Source of the DNA: Spirochaetaceae bacterium UBA4077
Lineage (GTDB): Bacteria; Spirochaetota; Spirochaetia; Treponematales; Rectinemataceae
DNA: 16,711 nt
Assembly: GCA_002383375.1 (NCBI GenBank)
Contig: DFYR01000003.1
Location: 1-16,711, forward strand
Direction: 5' to 3'
In this document: positions 7,832 through 15,322 of the stretch, one piece after another
How the letters are laid out: every line of letters starts with the position of its first letter
Position numbering within the stretch: position 1 is the first letter of the stretch
Notes under the pieces: model-generated
Databases searched by the model: none
Told to the model about the DNA's origin: nothing
What the model saw: only the letters and a program-made list of their open reading frames with translations
Translations under genes and position numbers: made by a program

Positions 7832-10446
7832 AACGACAGCACTTTATCCATCCGCTTGAAGACTTCGGGCACGATCTTTTAGAAATCCAAAAACCAGCGC
7901 GATACCTGGGTGGAGAGCTTGGATCGAATCCGCCGATCCCCGAATCCGATACACGCTTCAGGCTGGTCCTCTGCTTTCCTGATCTTTATGAAATTGGCAT
8001 GTCCAACAACGCGATCCGCATTATTTATAACGATATAGCCCGGTATTGCGCCCAGGCAGTGGCCTGCGAGCGGGTTTTCGCACCGGCTCGGGACTTTGAA
8101 CAGCTCCTCGCGGCAAAGGCGCTTCCTCTCTACACCCTCGAGAGCGGCATTCCCCTCAAAGACTGCGATATGCTCGGTTTTTCGATCGGATACGAGCTCT
8201 TGGCCACCAATATGCTTAGCGTCCTCCAGCGGGGAGGAATTCCGCTTCGGGTGGAGGATAGGGGAGAGGGACAACCGTTAGTCATAGCTGGAGGGCCTGC
8301 CTCGACCAATCCCCATCCGTTCGGCGCATTCCTGGATGCTGTCTATATCGGTGAAGCGGAGGCAGGATTCTATTCTCTCTTATTGGAATTGGCCGGAATG
8401 AAAAAGAAAGGAGCTGACAGGGCTGCCTTGCTGGAACGTCTGGCTGCATGCGAAAGCTTCTGGATATCCCCCCATCACACACTAACCAAGGGAGCTCCAG
8501 GCAAATTCCGTAAAACCCTGAGAGCGGTCTTCCCTGATTTTTCGAGCTCCGCTGCCAGTACGGCTTTTCCGATACCTGTACTGCAACCGGTACAGAACCA
8601 TGGATCTGTGGAAATAATGCGAGGCTGTCCCAACGGCTGCCGTTTCTGTCATGCTGGCTATTACTATAGACCGCAAAGAATTAAATCACCAGAGATCATT
8701 AAAAAAGAAGTCCAGGAACTGGTGGAGAAAGCCGGGCACAGCCAGATCACTCTTGCATCCCTTTCCTCGGGCGACTACCCAGATATAGTCGGGCTCTTCA
8801 CCCAGCTCAACAATGAATGGAACCGGCGCTCGGTGTCCTTTCAGCTGCCCAGCCTCAAGGTTGACAGCTTTACGCTTCCTCTCCTGGCTGAAGTGGCGCA
8901 GCTAAGAAAGTCCGGCCTCACTTTTGCCATCGAAACACCCATCGAGTCCTGGCAGCGTTCCTTGAACAAGGTAGTCAGCTTCGACAAGGTAGTTGCCATA
9001 ATCAAGGAAGCCAAGCGATATGGATTCAAGTCGGCGAAGTTCTATTTCATGATCGGTCTGCCGCTGCCCGAACGGGGCAGGGGAGAAGGCCAAGCAATTG
9101 TCGATTTCCTTACCCGGCTCATGGCCGAGGCGCCAATAGGCATGAACGTGAACATAGGTACCTTTGTCCCCAAGCCCCATACAGCCTATGAGCGCGTCGG
9201 GCAGATAGGGGAAGAGGAGGCGCTTCAGGTCATCTATATGATCAAGGACAGCCTGAAACCCCTTCGGAACGTTTCGATTTCCTACCATTCCCCCTTCAGT
9301 TCGATGCTCGAAGGCATAATAAGCCGAGGTGACGACGAGGTTGGCGAGCTTCTTATTGAAGCCCATCGTCGAGGAGCCGGTTTCGAAGCCTGGGACGACC
9401 AGGTGGACAGGGGATTGTGGCGGCAGCTCCTTGAAGACCTGCAGAAAGGGAAGGGGAAGGATTATATCGAAACCTATCTGTCCGAGCGCAACCCTGATGC
9501 CAGCCTACCTTGGGACGATATCAATCTCTTTATAAGCAAATCCTTTTTTAAAGAGGAAATGGAAAAATCACAAACTTCACTCCTCACGCCCGCTTGCGAT
9601 GAGGAATGCGATCACCCCTGCGGTTCATGCAATGATCGTTTTCAGCTTGTATATAATATCATACATATTAAACCTGAATCGAGCCCTAGTGGGGAAGAGT
9701 TTATTAGCTCTATGGCGGTGCCAAATGCCGCGTTTCTTCCAACTATTTTCAGCTGGAGTCCGCAAAATAGAATAATCGATGATAGTTCGGGTACAATCAA
9801 CGACAGAAGACTAATTATCTCATTTAAGAAGGTGAAATCCGGCACGCTTTATCCATTACATTCAATTTCTGACATATTTATGCGAGCGATTACTATGCTC
9901 GATCTACCCGTACGTTATTCCGAAGGTTTTAATCCATTACCCAAGATGGAATTAACGCAACCTTTATCCTTGGGGCTTGAGTCTCATGACGAGATTATTG
10001 CGTTTTGGCTGAAAACAGAGCTTTCCGAAAGCGAATGCCTTGAGCTTTTTCACCAGCTTAAAAGACGTCTGCCCGCAGGTCTTGAGATCGGTAGGTTGAA
10101 ACAGGGGAAAAAACGTTCAGAGGGTAAAAACTCGATAGGATCTCTTTATAAAGGCTCGATGTACTCTGTTTTATTTTTCAACGATAAGGACAAGAAAACC
10201 TTTATAGATTATCTGAACGATCTTTCAATTGAGGTTTCTGAAGCAGGCCCCGACAGTCACAATGTCGGCGTGATCTCGCTGTATCTTGCCGACGCCCATG
10301 GCGCCGAAAGAAATGTTCATAGATTAATTTCCGCTGCGCTGAATGAAGAGAAGGCGCTCAGCCGCTGTAGCATCATACGGGACTGTTGCTATGCGGAGTA
10401 CGAACCCCAAAAAGACCACTTTCTTAGCTTATTTGATGCTTTGTAG
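7828..10446 (+). CDS. B12-binding-like radical SAM protein fused to DUF2344 domain (TIGR03960 + TIGR03936)
   Basis: The GTG at 7828 overlaps the rodA TGA (GTGA), with GAAGG at 7814-7818. The 872-residue product has three parts. Residues about 40-180 resemble a cobalamin-binding-like fold, with FPDLYEIGMSN, DMLGFSIGYEL and IAGGPAST…NPHPF, as in TIGR03960 proteins. Residues about 255-500 are the radical SAM domain, with the iron-sulfur motif CPNGCRFC (Cys267, Cys271, Cys274). It is followed by a cysteine cluster CDEECDHPCGSC (590, 594, 598, 601) that could hold another cluster or metal. Residues about 660-860 match the TIGR03936/DUF2344 radical-SAM-linked domain (KSGTLYPLHSISDIFMRA, YSEGFNPLPKM, PLSLGLES). 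In many bacteria the two parts are separate neighbouring genes, often near roda or RNase G genes. The reaction is unknown. Base composition drops sharply at the junction near 9640. Confidence 0.9.
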   Translation: MKRQHFIHPLEDFGHDLLEIQKPARYLGGELGSNPPIPESDTRFRLVLCFPDLYEIGMSNNAIRIIYNDIARYCAQAVACERVFAPARDFEQLLAAKALPLYTLESGIPLKDCDMLGFSIGYELLATNMLSVLQRGGIPLRVEDRGEGQPLVIAGGPASTNPHPFGAFLDAVYIGEAEAGFYSLLLELAGMKKKGADRAALLERLAACESFWISPHHTLTKGAPGKFRKTLRAVFPDFSSSAASTAFPIPVLQPVQNHGSVEIMRGCPNGCRFCHAGYYYRPQRIKSPEIIKKEVQELVEKAGHSQITLASLSSGDYPDIVGLFTQLNNEWNRRSVSFQLPSLKVDSFTLPLLAEVAQLRKSGLTFAIETPIESWQRSLNKVVSFDKVVAIIKEAKRYGFKSAKFYFMIGLPLPERGRGEGQAIVDFLTRLMAEAPIGMNVNIGTFVPKPHTAYERVGQIGEEEALQVIYMIKDSLKPLRNVSISYHSPFSSMLEGIISRGDDEVGELLIEAHRRGAGFEAWDDQVDRGLWRQLLEDLQKGKGKDYIETYLSERNPDASLPWDDINLFISKSFFKEEMEKSQTSLLTPACDEECDHPCGSCNDRFQLVYNIIHIKPESSPSGEEFISSMAVPNAAFLPTIFSWSPQNRIIDDSSGTINDRRLIISFKKVKSGTLYPLHSISDIFMRAITMLDLPVRYSEGFNPLPKMELTQPLSLGLESHDEIIAFWLKTELSESECLELFHQLKRRLPAGLEIGRLKQGKKRSEGKNSIGSLYKGSMYSVLFFNDKDKKTFIDYLNDLSIEVSEAGPDSHNVGVISLYLADAHGAERNVHRLISAALNEEKALSRCSIIRDCCYAEYEPQKDHFLSLFDAL

Positions 10447-10516
10447 CGAGAATCCGTTCATATCCGATCTTCGGTATAGTAAAGGTTAATTTGGTTTATC
10501 AGTTGGTAGACAGAAT

Positions 10517-10534
10517 ATACATTATACGAAGTTA
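10517..10534 (+). other. 18-nt perfect match to half of loxP
   Basis: ATACATTATACGAAGTTA is identical to 18 consecutive bases of bacteriophage P1 loxP: six spacer bases plus twelve of the thirteen bases of one arm. The opposite 13-bp arm is absent, so it is not a working loxP site. It lies in the 103-nt spacer between the convergent radical SAM and lipoprotein genes. No clear terminator hairpin is seen in that spacer; the best is a 4-bp CCGA/TCGG stem near 10465. Confidence 0.5.
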
Positions 10535-10549
10535 CAGGTATGAGGATTT

Positions 10550-11206
10550 TTAGAATTCCAGTATCGATGTGGCGACCACAGGGTCGCTGTAGACGGCTGC
10601 CCCTATCGTGTCCTCACCATATGAAACAACGAATAGCACGATGTAGAAAGTACCTACACCGGAGGAATCTGCTCCTTCATAATCTTGATCGGTGGAAGAA
10701 AATATTTTTTCAGAAAAATCTCTTTTAGGCGACGTATACCCGTCCCGTACCACTTGAACCCCTCCGTCAAGGATCCAGGTTGAGGTGATAATCGTATGTA
10801 GGCTTTCATCGCTAGCGTCCGCCAATGCAATCGTCGGACGAGACGAGGTGGAAGTTTTACGCATTACCCGGAAACCCGCGGATTCCGCAGAACTAATAAA
10901 AGAGTCTGGATTACCATCGTACATAGCGCTCCATGATGATAATTGATTTCTACGGCTCTCTGCGACGGAACTATTTTGAAAAATCCTGTAGTAGATATCG
11001 ATTCCAAGAAATGTTTGATTGCTACCTTCCGAAGGCTCGTAATTAGCACCATCGTTTTGCACTGTAATCTGCGAGCCTGAAACAACAAGGCTTGCCGGAG
11101 GATATAGGTACGCAGTCGTGCTTATTCCGCATCCACTATAAATTAAGGCAAACAAGGAGGCAATTAATAATTCCCCGTATAAATAATTCTCGCCCTTCCC
11201 TCTCAA
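10550..11206 (-). CDS. Orphan spirochaete-type lipoprotein
   Basis: The 218-residue product is not one I recognise. A stop codon five codons upstream and AGGAG at 11216-11220, 9 nt before it, support the TTG at 11206 as start. The N-terminus has a hydrophobic core LLIASLFALIYSG followed by Cys26, a relaxed lipobox (IYSGC) of the kind spirochaetes accept, so the mature protein would be lipidated at Cys26. The mature part is about 190 residues, rich in Ser, Thr, Asp and Tyr, with no other membrane segment, no cysteines and no motif I can name; short beta-strand-like stretches are likely (FYIVLFVVSYG). It is in an AT-richer setting than its neighbours and stands alone, convergent with the radical SAM gene and behind the terminator of the - strand operon, so it needs its own promoter. 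I see no convincing -35/-10 pair. Function unknown. Confidence 0.75.
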   Translation of the reverse strand: MRGKGENYLYGELLIASLFALIYSGCGISTTAYLYPPASLVVSGSQITVQNDGANYEPSEGSNQTFLGIDIYYRIFQNSSVAESRRNQLSSWSAMYDGNPDSFISSAESAGFRVMRKTSTSSRPTIALADASDESLHTIITSTWILDGGVQVVRDGYTSPKRDFSEKIFSSTDQDYEGADSSGVGTFYIVLFVVSYGEDTIGAAVYSDPVVATSILEF

Positions 11207-11254
11207 ACAAGCACGCTCCTACATAAGAATATGATCGTTTGCCGCCGTTTTTAT

Positions 11255-11296
11255 AAAAAAGGCGGAATCGAAAAACGACGCTTTCGATTCCGCCTT
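11255..11296 (-). terminator. Strong intrinsic terminator of the - strand operon
   Basis: A perfect 15-bp inverted repeat, AAGGCGGAATCGAAA at 11259-11273 against TTTCGATTCCGCCTT at 11282-11296, encloses an 8-nt loop. Read on the - strand it runs into six T (11255-11260), the arrangement of a factor-independent terminator. It lies 28 nt beyond the stop of the TPR gene. The + strand side has no T-tract, so it is directional. Confidence 0.93.
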
Positions 11297-11323
11297 CACA
11301 ACTACCCTCAGTCTCGCGTCTAG

Positions 11324-12037
11324 TTAATTATCATACCCCTGAGCTTTCAAGTACACAACACGGTTTTTAGCCAGTAGGGCCCAATCGGTGCCGGAGAAAT
11401 CGGCAAGCAGAGTATTATAGTATCCCAGGGCGCCGGAATAATCGGAGGCCTTTTCCTTCAAGCGGCCGAGGGAAAAATAGGCGTGAGCAATGTTGGGATT
11501 TTCATCTTTATGCTTTTCGACGATCCGCTGGTAATAGCTAACAGCCTCTTCGGTCTTGCCCTGCTCTTCCGCGGCGGTTGCGGCGATCTCAAGCGCCATT
11601 GGCACTACGTAGCTTCCAGGCTTGCGATCGGCGGACTGGAGGGCGTAGTTTTCGGCCTGGGGCCAGTCTTTTTTTACGCCATACAGACTGGCAATGCCGT
11701 AGAGAGCCTGCTGGGCTGCGAAAGAACGAGGCCACTTCTGGGCGACATTCTCGAGGGCAGGAATGAGCTCGGCTTCCAGCTCGGCTTTTTTAGTCTCGTC
11801 TGTTTCGTTGCTCCAGGCGACGATCTTGGTCTTGACTTCCTCCATGGCCCTGGAAGAGTTTTTCGTATAGCTGCTGGATATGATGGTGTAGAGTCCAACA
11901 CCGACAAGCGCCAGGCAGAGAACCGCAATAATCGCCAAAAAAATCTTTCTATTCTTTGTTATAAAATCCGACAGCTTCTCTGCTGCGGTTTTTTCCTCGA
12001 CCTTGTCGGGCTTTATGAGTCGCGCCTTGCTTTCCAC
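11324..12037 (-). CDS. Membrane-anchored TPR protein (YfgM-like architecture)
   Basis: The GTG at 12037 is chosen because AAGGAG at 12043-12048 lies 5 nt upstream and the activator gene stops just 2 nt before it; a longer frame to 12136 would run through that gene. The 237-residue product has a charged cytoplasmic N-terminus of about 30 residues, one membrane segment at about 31-53, then a helical region with tetratricopeptide-like repeats (ENYALQSADRKPGS, AVSYYQRIVEKHKDENPN, ALGYYNTLLADFSG). An N-terminal anchor with exported TPRs resembles YfgM, which works with periplasmic chaperones and the Sec translocon, but the similarity is architectural only. It is the last gene before the terminator at 11255-11296. 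Its start spacing implies coupling to the activator gene. Function is uncertain. Confidence 0.88.
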   Translation of the reverse strand: MESKARLIKPDKVEEKTAAEKLSDFITKNRKIFLAIIAVLCLALVGVGLYTIISSSYTKNSSRAMEEVKTKIVAWSNETDETKKAELEAELIPALENVAQKWPRSFAAQQALYGIASLYGVKKDWPQAENYALQSADRKPGSYVVPMALEIAATAAEEQGKTEEAVSYYQRIVEKHKDENPNIAHAYFSLGRLKEKASDYSGALGYYNTLLADFSGTDWALLAKNRVVYLKAQGYDN

Positions 12038-12039
12038 AA

Positions 12040-13551
12040 TTACTCCTTCGGCTGTGCTATGCTCAGTTCTTTTATCAGTCTGGACAGGTAGGTCCTTTGA
12101 ATATCCAGGGACTTGGCTGTCTCGGTCTGGTTCCATCCATGCAGTTCTAGGGACTTGCGGATAAAATGCGTCTTGAACACATTCACCGCGTCCTTCAGGT
12201 TCTTGCCCCTGAATTCGTCTATATCCTGGCCTTTGCCGCCTATCATGAGATCACTCGCGCCGATGAGCTCCTGCCGCGCCATGACTGCGGCCCGCTCTAT
12301 GGCGTTTTCCAGCTCCCGAACGTTGCCGGGCCAGGCGTAGGAGAGCATATTCTCCATTGCCGAATCAGAAAAGCCGCGCAAGGCCTTGTTTGTCTCCCTG
12401 GCGGCCTTTTTGAGAAAGTGCTCGGCCAGCACGGGGATGTCTTCCTTTCTTTCCCGCAATGGGGGGATATAAAGAGGAAGTACGTTGAGCCGGTAATAGA
12501 GGTCGGAGCGAAACTCTCCGGCTGAGACCATGGCTTCGAGATCCCTGTTCGTCGCTGTTATGATGCGTACATCCACCGAGACCGTTTCTGAAGAGCCCAG
12601 GCGCTCGAATGTCTTCTGCTGGAGGACTCTAAGGAGCTTGGACTGGAGCCGTAGGGGCATTTCGGCGATCTCGTCCAGGAATATGGTGCCGCCGTCCGCC
12701 ACCTCGAAGCGTCCCTTCCTGTCCTGGTAGGCGTCGGTAAAGGCGCCCCGCACATGGCCGAAAAGCTCGCTCTCCAAAAGGGGTTCGGGGAGGTTGGCGC
12801 AATTTACCCTGACGAAGGGCTTGGAAGCCCGCTTGGATGCCCTGTGCAGCCGTTCGGCGAAGAGCTCCTTCCCTACCCCGCTTTCGCCCAGAATGAGGAC
12901 CGAGGCTTCGCTGGGAGCTATCCTGTCCACCAGCTCGACCTTCTCCGCCATTGCGGCTGAAGCATAGATAAGGTTGTGCCAGCCCGAGTTGGCTTGGGCT
13001 TTATCACTAAGGTACGAGAGTTCAAGGGAGGTTTTTTCCAGATACCGGGCGTTTTCAACCGCGATGGCGGCCTGGAGCGCGAATAGTTCCAGCCAGTACT
13101 GGTCTTCCTGGAGGAAGTACCTGCCCTTTGTCTTGTTGATCGCTTCGATCACCCCAACCAGATTCCCCTTCACCTTCATGGGTACGGCGAGAATGGACTT
13201 GGTGGGGAAATCGACTTCCTTGGAGATGGTGGGCGAGAATCGCGGGTCACTCTCGGGGTTGTTGACGATGAGAGACTGGCCTTCACGGACAACCCAGCCG
13301 ACGATGCCCTCGCTAGGATCGATGAGCCGACCGGTGAGTTCCGCCTTTTTCGGACCCAAGGCGATCTCGAAGCGAAGCTTGCCTGCCACGGGATCATACA
13401 GCAGCAGACTCGCCGCCTCGGCGCCGACGAGCCTGCTGGAAGATTCTATTATCTGGGAGACCAAGGCCTTGCCGTCGGCGTAGTTCGAGTTGATGAGGGC
13501 ACAGACCTCAACGAGCAGCTCGAACTTCGCCTGATCAATAATCCCTACCAT
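12040..13551 (-). CDS. GAF-AAA+-Fis sigma-54-dependent transcriptional activator
   Basis: A 503-residue bacterial enhancer-binding protein. A GAF sensor domain covers about residues 8-170. The AAA+ sigma-54 interaction domain follows, with Walker A GESGVGKE at 222-229, the sigma-54-contacting loop as GAFTDA at 269-274 (usual form GAFTGA), Walker B IFLDEIAEMP at 290-299, arginine-finger region FRSDLYYRL at 347-355, and sensor II WPGNVRELEN at 407-416. A Fis-type helix-turn-helix ends the protein at about 466-495 (GWNQTETAKSLDIQRTYLSRL). There is no receiver domain, so it probably responds to a small ligand through GAF rather than to a histidine kinase. The ATG at 13551 has only a weak AAGG close by. 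It lies 40 nt after rpsA, probably in the same transcript. Which promoters it controls is not visible here. Confidence 0.93.
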   Translation of the reverse strand: MVGIIDQAKFELLVEVCALINSNYADGKALVSQIIESSSRLVGAEAASLLLYDPVAGKLRFEIALGPKKAELTGRLIDPSEGIVGWVVREGQSLIVNNPESDPRFSPTISKEVDFPTKSILAVPMKVKGNLVGVIEAINKTKGRYFLQEDQYWLELFALQAAIAVENARYLEKTSLELSYLSDKAQANSGWHNLIYASAAMAEKVELVDRIAPSEASVLILGESGVGKELFAERLHRASKRASKPFVRVNCANLPEPLLESELFGHVRGAFTDAYQDRKGRFEVADGGTIFLDEIAEMPLRLQSKLLRVLQQKTFERLGSSETVSVDVRIITATNRDLEAMVSAGEFRSDLYYRLNVLPLYIPPLRERKEDIPVLAEHFLKKAARETNKALRGFSDSAMENMLSYAWPGNVRELENAIERAAVMARQELIGASDLMIGGKGQDIDEFRGKNLKDAVNVFKTHFIRKSLELHGWNQTETAKSLDIQRTYLSRLIKELSIAQPKE

Positions 13552-13572
13552 GGCCTTGTCTTTTCCCGGTCA

Positions 13573-13589
13573 ACCGTATCGCCTACGGT
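13573..13589 (-). other. Small inverted repeat between rpsA and the activator gene
   Basis: ACCGTA at 13573-13578 pairs with TACGGT at 13584-13589 around a 5-nt loop, just after the rpsA stop. There is no T-tract on either strand, so it is not an intrinsic terminator. It may reduce readthrough or act as an RNA-processing site, or be chance. Confidence 0.3.
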
Positions 13590-13591
13590 GA

Positions 13592-15322
13592 TCAGGAATT
13601 CTTCTTGGACGTATCGCGCTCTTTCAAGAGGTCGCCGATGGTGTAGCCGCCGGCCTCTTCCTCGCTCTGCATGAACTTGGAGATTTCCTCCCGCTGCTGG
13701 CGCTGCACGAGGTCGCGGATGGACAGGCCAAGCTTCTGGCGTTCAGGGCTCAGGTCGATGACCACAGCCTTAACCGCCTGGCCTACCGAGAATTTCTTCA
13801 GGGCATCGTCCCAGGATTCGTCCCTGTCGGAAGACAGGTCCTGCTTCTTGACCAGTCCGTCGATGTCGCCCTGGACCCGCACGAAGACGCCGAAATCCGT
13901 AACGTTGGATACGGTGCCCTCGACGATGGATCCGACCCTGAAGGCCTTGGCAAAAGATCGCCAGGGGTCTTCGGAGAGTTGCTTGACGCCCAGGCGGATG
14001 TTTCGCTCCTCGGGGCTGCTCTCGATGATCAGGACCTCGATTTCTTCGCCCTCATGAAGGACCGAGGCGGGATTCTTGATCCTGCTGGTCCAGGAGAGGT
14101 CGTCCGCGTGGAGGAAGCCGTCAATGCCTTCCTCGAGCTCGATAAAGGCGCCTGCGTTGGTGACCTTGACTATCTTGCGGGTGAGCCTCATGCCCACGGG
14201 GTAGCTTTCGTTGATGTTGTCCCAGGGATTAGCCTGAACCTGCTTGAGCCCCAGAGATACCTTGCCCGCCTGGATGTCGTAGCCCAGGATCATGCAGTCC
14301 ACGATATCGCCGGCCTTGAGCATATCCTCGGGCTTGTGCACCTTGCGTACCCAGGAGAACTCTGAAATGTGGGCCAGACCCTCGATTCCCTCCTCCAGCT
14401 CGATAAAGGCGCCGTAGTCGGTGAGCTTGGTCACCTTGCCCTTGACGATGTCGTTGACATGGTACTTTTCTTCGAAGGTAAACCAGGGATCCTGGCTGAA
14501 GTGCTTGAGGGAAAGGTTGATGCGCTTTTCCTCGGGCTCGAGTCTGATTACCTTAAGCTCGATCTCTTCACCCTTGCGCACGTAGTCCTTGGGTCGGGTC
14601 ACATGTCCCCAGCTCATGTCGTTGATGTGCAGAAGGCCGTCGAATCCGCCTAGGTCGACGAAGGCGCCAAAGCTGGTAAAGCTCTTGACCACGCCCTTGA
14701 CGGTGTCGCCGATCTGCACGCTCTGGAAGAAGGCCTCCCGGCGCTTGTCTATGTCTTCCTCGAGCCACCGGCGGCGGTTGAGGATGATGTTTATCTTTTT
14801 CTCGGAGTAGAGCCTTTCGAGATAGAAGCTGGTCTTGAGGCCCACATACTCTGCGCCGTTTTCCACCCGCTGGATGTCCGCCTTGGATGAGGGAAGGAAA
14901 CCCTTTAGCCCGTGGCCCAGGTCCACCTCAAAGCCGCCCTTCACTTCCTTGTCGATCGTGCCCTCTATGGGCTGATGTTCTTTGAAGGCGTTGGCGACGG
15001 CTTTCCAGAATACTTTTTCCTCAGCCCGCTTCTTCGATACGATCACTTCGCCCGAGTGGGTTTCTTTTTTGACTAATATGACCTTGACATCGTCGCCGAC
15101 CTTGGGCGGCGTGTCGCCAAACTCGATTAACGGAATCTTTCCCTCAGACTTATACCCTACGTCGACGAAGACAAAATCACCAGCGATCTGTACGACTTTG
15201 CCGTCGATTAAATCGCCCTCCTCCAGCCCCTCAAAACTCTTGAGGTACTGCTCCTGCAATTGTGTCTGGAATTCGTCGCGGGAGGGGGCGGCGGCGTCCA
15301 TTAGCACTTCCTTATTCTCCAT
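13592..15322 (-). CDS. rpsA: 30S ribosomal protein S1
   Basis: S1 binds mRNA and helps load it on the 30S subunit. The 576-residue protein contains six S1 (OB-fold) domains at about residues 36-98, 116-183, 204-272, 290-359, 377-446 and 464-536. Repeats 3 and 4 carry the clearest signatures (SFGAFVDLGGFDGLLHIND; TDYGAFIELEEGIEGLAHIS). The length is close to the Gram-negative six-domain type. The ATG at 15322 has AAGGG about 6 nt upstream and makes the gene overlap the end of cmk by 11 nt. A second ATG at 15301 (residue 8) has AAGGAAG in front and would remove the overlap; both are plausible. The cmk-rpsA order is widely conserved. Confidence 0.97.
   Translation of the reverse strand: MENKEVLMDAAAPSRDEFQTQLQEQYLKSFEGLEEGDLIDGKVVQIAGDFVFVDVGYKSEGKIPLIEFGDTPPKVGDDVKVILVKKETHSGEVIVSKKRAEEKVFWKAVANAFKEHQPIEGTIDKEVKGGFEVDLGHGLKGFLPSSKADIQRVENGAEYVGLKTSFYLERLYSEKKINIILNRRRWLEEDIDKRREAFFQSVQIGDTVKGVVKSFTSFGAFVDLGGFDGLLHINDMSWGHVTRPKDYVRKGEEIELKVIRLEPEEKRINLSLKHFSQDPWFTFEEKYHVNDIVKGKVTKLTDYGAFIELEEGIEGLAHISEFSWVRKVHKPEDMLKAGDIVDCMILGYDIQAGKVSLGLKQVQANPWDNINESYPVGMRLTRKIVKVTNAGAFIELEEGIDGFLHADDLSWTSRIKNPASVLHEGEEIEVLIIESSPEERNIRLGVKQLSEDPWRSFAKAFRVGSIVEGTVSNVTDFGVFVRVQGDIDGLVKKQDLSSDRDESWDDALKKFSVGQAVKAVVIDLSPERQKLGLSIRDLVQRQQREEISKFMQSEEEAGGYTIGDLLKERDTSKKNS

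Noticed and set aside
10447..10549. Terminator for the radical SAM gene
   Set aside because: Only a 4-bp CCGA/TCGG stem without a T-tract was found, so no terminator is claimed; Rho or sequence further on may end the transcript.
10540..10728. 62-codon + strand frame after the loxP-like site
   Set aside because: Antisense to the lipoprotein 3' end, basic low-complexity translation, no convincing ribosome-binding site.
11483..12091. 202-codon + strand frame opposite the TPR gene
   Set aside because: The - strand gene has a good ribosome-binding site, membrane segment and TPRs and ends at a terminator; the + frame shows no motif and spans the junction of two - strand genes.
12038..12136. Upstream extension of the small TPR gene to 12136
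   Set aside because: It would overlap the helix-turn-helix coding region of the activator; GTG at 12037 has an ideal AAGGAG.
14120..14430. Near-identical nucleotide stretches within rpsA (around 14132 and 14391)
   Set aside because: They encode the repeated FIELEEGI motif of neighbouring S1 domains; ordinary internal domain repetition, not a mobile or recombination repeat.
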